Source of the DNA: Prosthecodimorpha hirschii
GTDB taxonomy: Bacteria > Pseudomonadota > Alphaproteobacteria > Rhizobiales > Ancalomicrobiaceae
DNA length: 64,000 bases
Direction: 5' to 3'
Assembly: GCF_001305515.1 (NCBI RefSeq)
Contig: NZ_LJYW01000001.1
Span: 2,159,387-2,223,386 of the forward strand
The translations under genes were made by a program, and so were the position numbers. Position 1 is the first letter of the stretch. Each line of letters starts with the position of its first letter. A model generated the notes under the pieces. It had not been told where the DNA came from. It did not search any database and worked only from the letters and a program-made list of their open reading frames with translations. Below, piece by piece: positions 56,310-64,000 of this stretch.

Positions 56310-56340
56310 GGCCCGGCCCCGCGCCGGGCCTTTTCTTTTT
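56310..56340 (+). terminator. Intrinsic terminator of the small exported protein gene
   Basis: An 8-bp stem (GGCCCGGC / GCCGGGCC, loop CCCGC) followed by TTTTCTTTTT, 78 bp after the stop codon. A textbook rho-independent terminator. Confidence 0.9.
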
Positions 56341-56503
56341 GGCGCCCGGCTGCGCAATCGGCCGCCAAGCGGACGGCCGCTGCCGCTTCACCGGCCGGGC
56401 GTGCCTCACGGCAAGGCCACCAGCGTTGAGGTCCGTATCCGGCCTTTCATCGACCGAATATTCACTCTATGATATGCAATTGTCTGCATGACGGGAGGAT
56501 GGC

Positions 56504-56803
56504 ATGACGGCCTTCAACGTCGTACGCTTCAAGACAAAGCCCGGAATGGAACGCGAATTTATTGATGCCCATACGAATGCGTCGATGGATGTCAAAGGCT
56601 TCCGGCGATTTTCACTGATCTCGACCGGCCCGGCCACGTTCTGCGTGATCGGGGAATGGGACGATCTGGACAGCTTGGCCGCGGCGCGTCCCACCATGAT
56701 CGGCCTTCTGAACAGCTTCCGGCATACGCTCGAGGATCTCGGCGACGGTCTCGGCGTCACCGATCCGGTGTCCGGGCCGGCCCTCCTCGAATTGAGGCCG
56801 TAG
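56504..56803 (+). CDS. ABM-like small protein (dimeric alpha-beta barrel)
   Basis: 99 residues with FNVVRFKTKPGMEREFIDAH and ATFCVIGEWDDLDSLAAARP, the pattern of antibiotic-biosynthesis-monooxygenase-like ferredoxin-fold proteins. Catalytic function cannot be assigned. GGGAGG stands before the ATG. It is convergent with the helicase gene, with a 12-bp gap between their stop codons. Confidence 0.72.
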   Translation: MTAFNVVRFKTKPGMEREFIDAHTNASMDVKGFRRFSLISTGPATFCVIGEWDDLDSLAAARPTMIGLLNSFRHTLEDLGDGLGVTDPVSGPALLELRP

Positions 56804-56815
56804 CGACCGCCGGGT

Positions 56816-59353
56816 TCACGCCGTCTCCATCGCCTCGGCCACGATGGCGTCGGCGGCCTCGCGCAGCAGGGTCTCGTCGGCCTCGCCGGGGACGCGCTCC
56901 TTGCCGATCTCCAGCATGATCGGCACGGCCAGCGGGGAGATGCGGTCGAGCCGCTTCAGGACCGTATGCCCCTTGATGCGGGCCAGCATCGCGCCGACGC
57001 GGCCGAGGTCGATCAGGCCGGCGGAGGCGTCGGCCCAGGTGGCGCGCAGCAGGATGTGGTCCGGCTCGTGGCTGCGCAGCACGTCGTAAACCAGGTCGGT
57101 CGAGACGGTGACCTGGCGGCCGCTCTTCTCCTTGCCGGGATGGCGCCGCTCGACCAGGCCGGCAATGACCGCATTGGTACGGAAGGTGCGCTTCAGGAGA
57201 TAGCTGTCGGCCATCCAGGCTTCGAGATCGTCGCCGAGCATGTCCTCGTCGAACAGCGTGCCGAGCGACGGCTGCCCGTCCGCGAACAGCCGGCCGAGAT
57301 CCTCGACCGCCCAGATGCCGAGCGCGTAGTCGGTCGCCACGAAGCCGATCGGACGGGCGCGGAAGCGCTCCAGGCGCCGCGTCAGCAGCATGCCGAGGGT
57401 CTGGTGGGCGAGCCGGCCCTCGAACGGATAGGCGACCATGTAGTGCCGGCCGCCGCGCGGAAAGGTCTCGACCAGCAGTTCGTCGCGCTTCGGCAGCACG
57501 GAACGGAGCCTCTGGATCGCCAGCCAGTCGGCGACCTGTCCGGGCAGGCGGCCCCAGGCGTCCGGATCGGCGAGCATGCGGCGCACCTGGTCGGCCAGAT
57601 AGGTGGAGAGCGGAAACTTGCCGCCCGCATAGGCCGGGATGCGCGGACTCTCGTCGCGGGTGCGCGTGACCAGCGCCTCGTTCTCGCGGATCGTCTCGAA
57701 GCGCAGCACCTCGCCGCCGAACAGGAAAGTGTCACCCTTGGCGAGGGTCTCGAAGAAGAACTCCTCCATCTCGCCGAGCACCCGCCCGCCGCGCGCCGGC
57801 GTGCCGCCCGAGACCTTCGAGACCAGCCGCACCTTCAGCATCGGCATCTCGACGATGGTGCCGACATTGAGCCGCCAGCCCTGCGCGATGTCGGGCGAGG
57901 CGACCCGCCAGAGCCCGTCCTTGCGCCGCCGGATCTTGGCATAGCGCTCGTAGACCTTGAGCGCGTAGCCGCCGGTCGCGACATAGTCGACGACCCGGTC
58001 GAAGGTGGCGCGATCGAGCGCGCGGTACGGATAGGCGGATGTGATCTCCGCATGCAGATCGTCGTCGGCAAAGGGGGCGGCGACCGCCATGCCGAGGACA
58101 TGCTGGGCGAGCACGTCGAGCGCGCCGGGGCGGATCGGCGGGGTGTCCTGGTCGCCGAGATAGTTGGCGTCGAGCGCGGCGCGACACTCCAGCACCTCGA
58201 AGCGGTTGGCGGGCACCAGCAGCGCGCGGCTCGGCTCGTCGAGCCGGTGGTTGGCGCGGCCGATGCGCTGGGCAAGCCGGCTCGCGCCCTTCGGGGCGCC
58301 GACATGGATGACCAGATCGACATCGCCCCAGTCGATGCCGAGATCGAGCGTCGAGGTCGCCACCACGGCGTCGAGCGTGCCGGCCGCCATCGCGGCCTCG
58401 ACCCGGCGCCGCTGCGCGACATCGAGCGAGCCGTGATGCAGCGCGATCCGGAGCGTGTCCTCGTTGATAGTCCAGAGCTCCTGAAACACCATCTCGGCCT
58501 GGCTGCGCGTGTTGACGAAGATCAGCGTGGTCTTGGCCGATTTGATCGCCGCATAGATCTCGCCCATGGCGTAGCGCGCCGAATGGCCGGCCCAGGGGAT
58601 GCGTTCGGCGGATTCCAGGATGCGGATGTCGGGCTTGGCGCCGCCCTCGAGCCGCACGATGTCGGCCGGCGGGGTGGCGCCGTCCTGGGCGACCAGCCAG
58701 GCGGCCAGTTCGTCCGGATTGGCGACCGTCGCCGACAGGCCGACCGTGCGCAGGCCCGGCGCCAGCTGGCGCAACCGGGCGAGGCCGAGCGCCAAGAGGT
58801 CGCCGCGCTTCGACGTGACCAGGGCATGCAGTTCGTCGAAGATCACCGTCGTCAGGCCGCCGAACAGGTCCTCCGCCTCGCGCGCGGCGACCAGCAGGGC
58901 GATCTGCTCGGGTGTGGTCATCAGGATGTCGGGCGGATCGGATTTCTGGCGCTGGCGCTTGTGGGCGGGGGTGTCGCCCGTGCGGGTCTCGACCGTCACG
59001 TCCAGGCCCATCTCGGCGATCGGGTGCTCGACATTGCGCGCCACGTCGACGGCGAGCGCCTTCAGGGGCGAGACATAGAGCGTGTGGATGCCGCGCCGGC
59101 CGACGGTGCGGCCGCGGGCGGTCAACCGGGCAGCGCGCGGCGTGCCGGCGAGATCGATCAGGCTCGGCAGGAAGCCGGCCAGCGTCTTGCCGGCGCCGGT
59201 CGGGGCGACCAGCAAAACGGGCCGGTCGGCCCGCGCGCGGGCGATCAGGTCGAGCTGGTGCGGCCGCGCCGTCCAGCCGCGCGCCGCGAACCAGGCGGCG
59301 AAGCGGGGCGGCAGCAGGGGGTCGGGATCGTCTAGATCGGACGGGTCGCTCAC
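56816..59353 (-). CDS. Ligase-associated DEXH-box DNA helicase (Lhr-like)
   Basis: 845 residues from a GTG at 59353 (SDPSDLDDPDPLLPPRF). Superfamily 2 motifs in order: LVAPTGAGKTLAGFLP (Walker A), VSPLKALAVDV, MTTPEQIALL, VIFDELHALV (DEXH), GLSATVANP, VATSTLDLGIDWGDVD and QRIGRANHR. The size and long C-terminal domain match the helicase found with ATP-dependent DNA ligase and an MBL exonuclease in a DNA-repair cluster. The exonuclease is encoded at 63648; ligase and the phosphodiesterase PdeM are not in this window. Confidence 0.9.
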   Translation of the reverse strand: MSDPSDLDDPDPLLPPRFAAWFAARGWTARPHQLDLIARARADRPVLLVAPTGAGKTLAGFLPSLIDLAGTPRAARLTARGRTVGRRGIHTLYVSPLKALAVDVARNVEHPIAEMGLDVTVETRTGDTPAHKRQRQKSDPPDILMTTPEQIALLVAAREAEDLFGGLTTVIFDELHALVTSKRGDLLALGLARLRQLAPGLRTVGLSATVANPDELAAWLVAQDGATPPADIVRLEGGAKPDIRILESAERIPWAGHSARYAMGEIYAAIKSAKTTLIFVNTRSQAEMVFQELWTINEDTLRIALHHGSLDVAQRRRVEAAMAAGTLDAVVATSTLDLGIDWGDVDLVIHVGAPKGASRLAQRIGRANHRLDEPSRALLVPANRFEVLECRAALDANYLGDQDTPPIRPGALDVLAQHVLGMAVAAPFADDDLHAEITSAYPYRALDRATFDRVVDYVATGGYALKVYERYAKIRRRKDGLWRVASPDIAQGWRLNVGTIVEMPMLKVRLVSKVSGGTPARGGRVLGEMEEFFFETLAKGDTFLFGGEVLRFETIRENEALVTRTRDESPRIPAYAGGKFPLSTYLADQVRRMLADPDAWGRLPGQVADWLAIQRLRSVLPKRDELLVETFPRGGRHYMVAYPFEGRLAHQTLGMLLTRRLERFRARPIGFVATDYALGIWAVEDLGRLFADGQPSLGTLFDEDMLGDDLEAWMADSYLLKRTFRTNAVIAGLVERRHPGKEKSGRQVTVSTDLVYDVLRSHEPDHILLRATWADASAGLIDLGRVGAMLARIKGHTVLKRLDRISPLAVPIMLEIGKERVPGEADETLLREAADAIVAEAMETA

Positions 59354-59439
59354 GACATGAGAGGTAGCGCCCGCCCCGCCCGAGCGGAAGGGCGAGCCGT
59401 CATTCCTCCACCACCTCTCGGGACGCTCCCGCCTCGCGG

Positions 59440-61316
59440 GCGGGTCCCGGAGCGTTGCGGCTTTTTGCACCATCCCGCACCGCATTCCCGGCCGAAGCGC
59501 AGCGGAGATCCGGGACCCACTCTGCTGGCGATGTGCCGCAAGGTTTTGAATTGACTGGTGATCCTGAGGCCCGCTTCGATGCGAGTGGGCCCCGGATCGG
59601 CGGCCCTCACGGGCCTTGTCCGGGGAGGCGACCGCTCACGCCGACGGGGGGCTCAGGGACGGGGATTCGGGGACGGGGGACACCGGGCTGACGCCGCGAC
59701 GGTCTGGGGCGACCGACCGTGCGTAACAGGCTTTGTCCGGGCAGGGAATACCCCGCCCGGGACGGCATGATCCCTCAACGCATTCCCGGCCGCAGCGCAG
59801 CGGAGAGCCGGACCTACTCTGCTGGCAACCTATCGCAAGACTTTGATATAAATGGCGATCTCGACGCCCGCTGCGATGAGAGTGGGCCCCGGATCGGCGG
59901 CCCTCACGGGCCTTGTCCGGGGATGCGCGGGGAGATTGCGGCAGGGGCTCCAACATCGGACCTTCCACTGCCCACTCCCGAATCCGCACTGCCCCGCACC
60001 CGCTGGAACGGTGTCCCGTAGGGGCGCATTCCCGGCCGGAGCGCCAGCGCAGAGCCGGCTTTTTTGCACCATCCCGCACCGCATTCCCGGCCGGAGCGCA
60101 GCGGAGAGCCGGGACCTACTCTGATGGCAACCTGTCGCAAGACTTTGATATAAATGGCGATCCCGACGCCCACTGCGATGAGAGTGGGCCCCGGATCGGC
60201 GGCCCTCACGGGCCTTGTCCGGGGATGCGCTGGGAGATTGCGGCAGGGGCTCCAACATCGGACCTTCCACTGCCCACTACCACTGCCCACTCCCGAATCC
60301 GCACTGCCCCGCGCCCGCTGGAACGGTGCCCCGTAGGGGCGCATTCCCGGCCGTAGCGCCAGCGGAGAGCCGGCTTTTTGCACCATCCCGCACCGCATTC
60401 CCGGCCGGAGCGCAGCGGAGGGCCGGGACCCACTCTGCTGGCAACCTGTCGCAAGACTTTGATATAAATGGCGATCCCGACGCCCGCTGCGATGCGAGTG
60501 GGCCCCGGATCGGCGGCCCTCACGGGCCTTGTCCGGGGATGCGCTGGGAGATTGCGGCAGGGGCTCCAACATCGGACCTTCCACTGCCCACTCCCGAATC
60601 GGCACTGCCCCGCGCCCGCTGGAACGGTGCCTCGTTGGGGCGCATTCCCGGCCGGAGCGCCAGCGGAGAGCCGGGACCTACTCTGCTGGCGATGTGCCGC
60701 AAGGCTTTGAATTGACTGGTGATCCTGAGGCCCGCTTCGATGCGAGTGGGCCCCGGATCGGCGGCCCTCACGGGCCTTGTCCGGGGATGCGACCGCTCAC
60801 GCTGACCGGGGGCTCAGGGACGGGGATTCGGGGACGGAGGCTCAGGGACGGGGGACTCAGAGACCGGGGAGCACGCGGGGCCGACGCCGCGACGGTCGGA
60901 GCCGACCGACCGTGCGCAACAGGCTCTGCCCGGACAGGGAAAACCCCGCCCGGGGGCGGCATGATCCCTCAGCGCATTCCCGGCCGGAGCGACAGCGGAG
61001 AGCCGGACCTACTCTGCTGGCAACAGTCCGCTCGGACCTGTTTTAATGGATGGTCTTGACGCCGCAGAGATCAGAGTGGGCCCCGGATCGGCGGCCCTCA
61101 CGGGCCTTGTCCGGGGATGCGACCGCTCACGCTGACCGGGGGCTCAAGGACGGGGATTTGGGGACCGAGGCTCAGGGACGGCGGAGCTCAGAGACCGGGG
61201 AGCACGCGGCTGACGCCGCGACGGTCGGAGACGATCGGCGGTGCTCAACGAGGTTTGCCCGGGCAGGGAAAACCCTGCCCGGGACGAAATGATCCGGCCG
61301 CAGGCCGAGGCTTTCG
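59440..61316 (+). repeat. Mosaic repeat array 2
   Basis: Six direct copies of a 36-bp palindrome (59590-59625, 59887-59922, 60189-60224, 60503-60538, 60751-60786, 61081-61116) with outer CCCCGGA/TCCGGGG and inner GGCCC/GGGCC arms. Between them three block types alternate: (a) starting CATTCCCGGCCG with GAGAGCCGG and GACTTTGATATAAATGG or TTGAATTGACTGG; (b) GGAGATTGCGGCAGGGGCTC with CTTCCACTGCCCACT; (c) GACCGCTCACGC with GACGGGGATT-like minirepeats. The array fills most of the 1964-bp gap 59354-61317. Confidence 0.92.
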
Positions 61317-61317
61317 A

Positions 61318-61629
61318 TCAGTTGCAGTCCCACCACTCGAAGGGCTGGCCATACATGTCCTGGCGCACGCTGCGGGTGCAGTTGCCGGAATGATTGCGCT
61401 GACGGGGCGCCTGCACGTAGCCGGGGCCCGGCGGCGCATAGTAGTAGCCCGGCTGATAGTAGCCGTAGGGTCCGTAGGCCCCCGCCGCCAGCGCGCCGCC
61501 GACCACCACGCCGGCCGCCGCCCCGGCCCAGACGCCGCCATGCCGGTACCACGGACGGGCGTCGGCCGAGGACACCGCGAGGGTCGAAGCCAGGGCTGCC
61601 AGAACGGCCGCTGCTGCGATCTTCTTCAT
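61318..61629 (-). CDS. Small exported Gly/Tyr-rich protein, second relative
   Basis: 103 residues: signal peptide (KKIAAAAVLAALASTLAVSS, cleavage near ADARP), glycine-rich hydrophobic segment (WAGAAAGVVVGGALAAGA), Tyr/Pro-rich repeat (YGPYGYYQPGYYYAPPGPGY) and a C-terminal pair of cysteines (NCTRSVRQDMYGQPFEWWDC). GGAGAAG precedes the ATG at 61629. The same architecture as the protein at 55941 in the opposite orientation suggests an ancient duplication; function unknown. Confidence 0.82.
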   Translation of the reverse strand: MKKIAAAAVLAALASTLAVSSADARPWYRHGGVWAGAAAGVVVGGALAAGAYGPYGYYQPGYYYAPPGPGYVQAPRQRNHSGNCTRSVRQDMYGQPFEWWDCN

Positions 61630-61830
61630 GTTCGCTTCTCCAGTTTGGCGCGGCCGTCGCACCCGGAAGACGGTTGGTCGGCCGCATCGCTGCCAGGACA
61701 AGTCGCGAAGGGCGTCAATGGTTCATTCACAAGGCCGTGACTCATCATTTGACAATCATGAGTTCGAACATTTGCATCGGCTGACAGCCCGCTTTACGGA
61801 GCGGCAGGACCTTTATGGGCATCAAGTCTC

Positions 61831-62616
61831 ATGCGCGGCATGAACACGATCTTCCTGGTCAGGACCCAGCGCGAGGTTTGGCGCGGCGTCGTCGGCATCA
61901 CGCTGGTCTGTGTCGTCGCCGCAACCTCCGCGGTGGTGCTGTCGGTCTGGATGGTGACCGGCTCCCTGCGCATGGCGCTGGTGTTCATGCCGGCGGCCGT
62001 GCTGATCCCGCTTGCCATCGCGCCCCCGGTCAGCTGGTTCGCCATGTCGATCGTGCGCCTGCTGACCCAGACGATCGAGCGCGTCGATGCCTATGTGCGG
62101 CTCGACACGCTGACCGGCGTCCTGACGCGCGCCGTCCTGCTCGACCAGGTGCGCGAGGCGCTGCCGCGCGGCGGCTGTTTCCTGATGATCGACGCCGACC
62201 ATTTCAAGACGATCAACGACACCCACGGCCATACGGTCGGCGACGAGGCGCTGAAGCGGATCGCCGAGGTGCTGCGCCGGACCGCGCCGGTCGATGCGCT
62301 GATCGGGCGTCTCGGCGGCGAGGAGTTCGGCATCTTCCTGCCGGGGCGACGCGAGGCCGAGGCGGCCGCGACCGCCGATGCCTTGTGCCGGGCGATGCGC
62401 GACCAGGGCCGCGCGGTGGCGGGCCACGACCTCGCCATCACGATCAGCCTCGGCGGCGCCGAACACCAGGCGGGCGACACGCTGGAGGCGACCATGCGGC
62501 GTGCCGACATCGCGCTCTACCACGCCAAGCGCGCCGGCCGGGACCGGATCCACATCGCCGCCGCCACCGAAACCATGCCGGCCCTGCGCATCCGCTCGAA
62601 TTTCGCGCCGGCGTGA
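61831..62616 (+). CDS. GGDEF-domain diguanylate cyclase
   Basis: 261 residues. Two N-terminal membrane helices (GVVGITLVCVVAATSAVVLS, MALVFMPAAVLIPLAI) are followed by a short coiled coil and a GGDEF domain with DADHFKTINDTHGHTVGD and the active-site GGEEF. The product-inhibition RxxD I-site is missing (APVD occupies the region), so feedback control may be weak. It makes cyclic di-GMP at the membrane. An ATG at 61840 is an alternative start. Confidence 0.9.
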   Translation: MRGMNTIFLVRTQREVWRGVVGITLVCVVAATSAVVLSVWMVTGSLRMALVFMPAAVLIPLAIAPPVSWFAMSIVRLLTQTIERVDAYVRLDTLTGVLTRAVLLDQVREALPRGGCFLMIDADHFKTINDTHGHTVGDEALKRIAEVLRRTAPVDALIGRLGGEEFGIFLPGRREAEAAATADALCRAMRDQGRAVAGHDLAITISLGGAEHQAGDTLEATMRRADIALYHAKRAGRDRIHIAAATETMPALRIRSNFAPA

Positions 62617-62625
62617 CCCACGCGA

Positions 62626-63546
62626 TCAGCGCGCCAGGACGGCCAGCAACCCGCGGATCGTCTCGCCGCGGTCGCGGCGCAGGTCGACGGCCTCCAGCGT
62701 GACCGGCACGAGACCGGCCGCGGCGGCGCCGGCGACGACATGGTCGCGGCCGTGGCCGTAGCGCAGGCTGTCGCGCAGCCGGTAGCCCGGATCGCCGCCC
62801 GCGGCTTCGTCCCATTCGACCGTGAAGGCGAGCAATCCGCCCGGCGCCATCGCGCGGGCGGCCGCGGCCAGCACCGGGTTCAGGTCGCCGAGATAGCAGA
62901 AGACATCGGCCGCCAGCACGAGATCGAGCGCGCCCGGCGCGCGCGCCGCCAGGGCCTCGACCACGTCGCCGACCGCCAGATCGGCATAGAGCCCCTTCGC
63001 CCGGGCGCGCGCGACCATGCGCTCGGAGAGATCGACCCCGTCGATCCGGTCGACCCGGTCGCGGACGGCCTCGGCCATCAGACCGGTGCCGCAGCCGAGA
63101 TCGAGCGCGGCGGCGTGGCGGCGGCCCGGCGCGACGGCCTCCAGCGCCGCCGCGATGGCCACCGGGGCGCGATAGCCGAGGCGGCCGACGAGCGCCGCGT
63201 CGAAATCCTCGGCATAGCCGTCGAACAGGGCGCGGACATAGCCGGCCGGCGGCGCGGCGGGGCTGGTACCGGCCAGCCGGGCGGCATGGAGCGCGGCGCC
63301 GAGCCGGTCCTCGGGATCGAGTTCGGCCGCCCGGGCGAAGGCCGCCGCAGCGCCGTCGCGGTCGCCGGCATCGGCGCGGGCGCGGCCGAGCGCGAACCAG
63401 GCTGCGACCCAGTGCGGTGCGATCTCCAGCGCCTGCGCGTAGAGATCGGCGGCGGCCGCGGCATCGCCGGCCTCGGCCAGCGCCTCGGCATAGTCGTAGC
63501 GGCGGTCGGCGATCAGGTCGCCGGAGGAGAGGAAGGTGGTCTGCAT
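62626..63546 (-). CDS. TPR-containing SAM-dependent methyltransferase
   Basis: 306 residues from MQTTFLSSGDL (63546). Two or three TPR units (about 12-90: YAEALAEAGDAAAAADLYAQ, WFALGRARADAGDRDGAAAA) precede a class I methyltransferase with motif I ALDLGCGTGLMAEAV and post-motif LVLAADVFCYLGDLNP. The substrate is unknown. It lies head-to-head with the exonuclease gene and tail-to-tail with the GGDEF gene. Confidence 0.85.
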   Translation of the reverse strand: MQTTFLSSGDLIADRRYDYAEALAEAGDAAAAADLYAQALEIAPHWVAAWFALGRARADAGDRDGAAAAFARAAELDPEDRLGAALHAARLAGTSPAAPPAGYVRALFDGYAEDFDAALVGRLGYRAPVAIAAALEAVAPGRRHAAALDLGCGTGLMAEAVRDRVDRIDGVDLSERMVARARAKGLYADLAVGDVVEALAARAPGALDLVLAADVFCYLGDLNPVLAAAARAMAPGGLLAFTVEWDEAAGGDPGYRLRDSLRYGHGRDHVVAGAAAAGLVPVTLEAVDLRRDRGETIRGLLAVLAR

Positions 63547-63647
63547 GGCGCGTTCCGGTGGGGCTTCCTGATAGACCGGCCTCGGCACCGAGGAAAGCCG
63601 CAGCGCGATGCTGACGCGGCCGAAGCGCCACCCTACATTCGTGACCG

Positions 63648-64000
63648 ATGCCCGTCGCCGCCGATCTCCTGACCCTCACCCCCGCCGGGCTCTACTGTCC
63701 GCGCGGTGGCTTTCACATCGACCCGGTCCGCCCCGTCGACCGGGCGCTGATCACCCATGGCCATTCCGACCATGCCCGGTCCGGCCACGGCGCCGTGCTG
63801 GCGACGCCGGAGACGCTGGCCATCATGTCGGTGCGCTACGGCGAGGATTTCGCGGGGGCGACCGAGGCCGCCGGGCTCGGCCGGCCGAGCCGGATCGGCG
63901 ACATCCGCGTCACCTTCCACCCGGCCGGCCATGTGCTCGGCTCCGCCCAGATCGCGCTCGAAGCCGGCGGCTGCCGGATCGTCGTCTCCGGCGACTACAA
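63648..64000 (+). CDS. Ligase-associated exonuclease (MBL fold), 5' part only
   Basis: Open from the ATG at 63648 to the window edge (117 codons). The metallo-beta-lactamase motif ITHGHSDHARSGHG carries the metal ligands, and FHPAGHVLGSAQI is the next histidine motif, as in the beta-CASP-like DNA-repair exonuclease linked to ATP-dependent ligase and the DEXH helicase at 56816. It should be followed by a DNA ligase gene beyond the window. Confidence 0.9.
   Translation, partial: MPVAADLLTLTPAGLYCPRGGFHIDPVRPVDRALITHGHSDHARSGHGAVLATPETLAIMSVRYGEDFAGATEAAGLGRPSRIGDIRVTFHPAGHVLGSAQIALEAGGCRIVVSGDY

Noticed and set aside
54790-61300. Short peptides of the PDKAREGRRSGAHSHR kind in the repeat arrays
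   Set aside because: They recur only because the DNA repeats; they are read from the palindromes in several frames without start signals.
59440-61316. CRISPR array as an explanation of the repeats
   Set aside because: Repeats are 33-36-bp palindromes spaced 248-330 bp apart with conserved, not unique, spacers, and no cas gene is present.
1-64000. tRNA, rRNA, prophage, integrase or plasmid functions
   Set aside because: I found no T-loop-like tRNA ends, rRNA stretches, integrase, terminase or replication genes on either strand.

Overview
This is about 64 kb of GC-rich chromosomal DNA from an alphaproteobacterium, most likely of the order Hyphomicrobiales (Rhizobiales). The evidence is an ALAS-type hemA, a class I lysyl-tRNA synthetase, a PodJ-like polarity factor, an IalB-family protein, a DUF6460-like membrane protein and a complete FixL-FixJ-FixK oxygen-sensing cascade. 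I see no rRNA, tRNA, phage, transposase or CRISPR. The genus cannot be fixed from the sequence alone.

Layout. 0-3.5 kb: purine catabolism (xdhA truncated by the window edge, uraH), a LysR regulator and a CheY-like receiver. 3.5-26 kb: a microaerobic respiration and heme island with hemA, fixGHIS, a periplasmic thioredoxin plus ccdA, fixNOQP (cbb3 oxidase), hemN, fixK, a receiver-only regulator, fixJ and fixL. FNR/FixK-type boxes (TTGAY-N4-RTCAA) precede hemA, fixG, fixN and hemN, and a weaker one precedes fixL. This describes a circuit: the FixL heme-PAS kinase signals to FixJ, which drives FixK, which activates the high-affinity oxidase, its copper and assembly functions, and heme synthesis. 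26-36 kb: an aminotransferase, mscL, and a CrbS-like hybrid sensor kinase (SLC5 transporter domain plus kinase plus receiver) followed by two overlapping sugar-modification genes and then a convergent CrbR-like regulator. 36-43 kb: peptidase, YjbQ, two FHA proteins, a Kef-type antiporter, an esterase, IalB and a MerR regulator. 43-54 kb: podJ, a MATE exporter, an HDAC-like deacetylase, small membrane proteins, aqpZ, lysK and a TerB-like protein. 54.8-61.6 kb: two mosaic repeat arrays and two small related exported proteins around a ligase-associated helicase. 61.8-64 kb: a GGDEF protein, a TPR methyltransferase and the start of a ligase-associated exonuclease.

Most unusual points: (1) an operon coupling a CrbS-like kinase to a fusion protein (possible GT-D-like domain plus DegT aminotransferase) and a NeuD/PglD-like acyltransferase; (2) a 126-bp palindromic dispersed element whose end supplies the stop codon of the adjacent gene in both copies; (3) fifteen perfect CACGGGG heptamers with G-quadruplex potential between fixJ and the fixK-side regulator; (4) nine copies of a GC-rich palindrome in two mosaic arrays; (5) a FixK box so close to hemN that its transcript may be almost leaderless.
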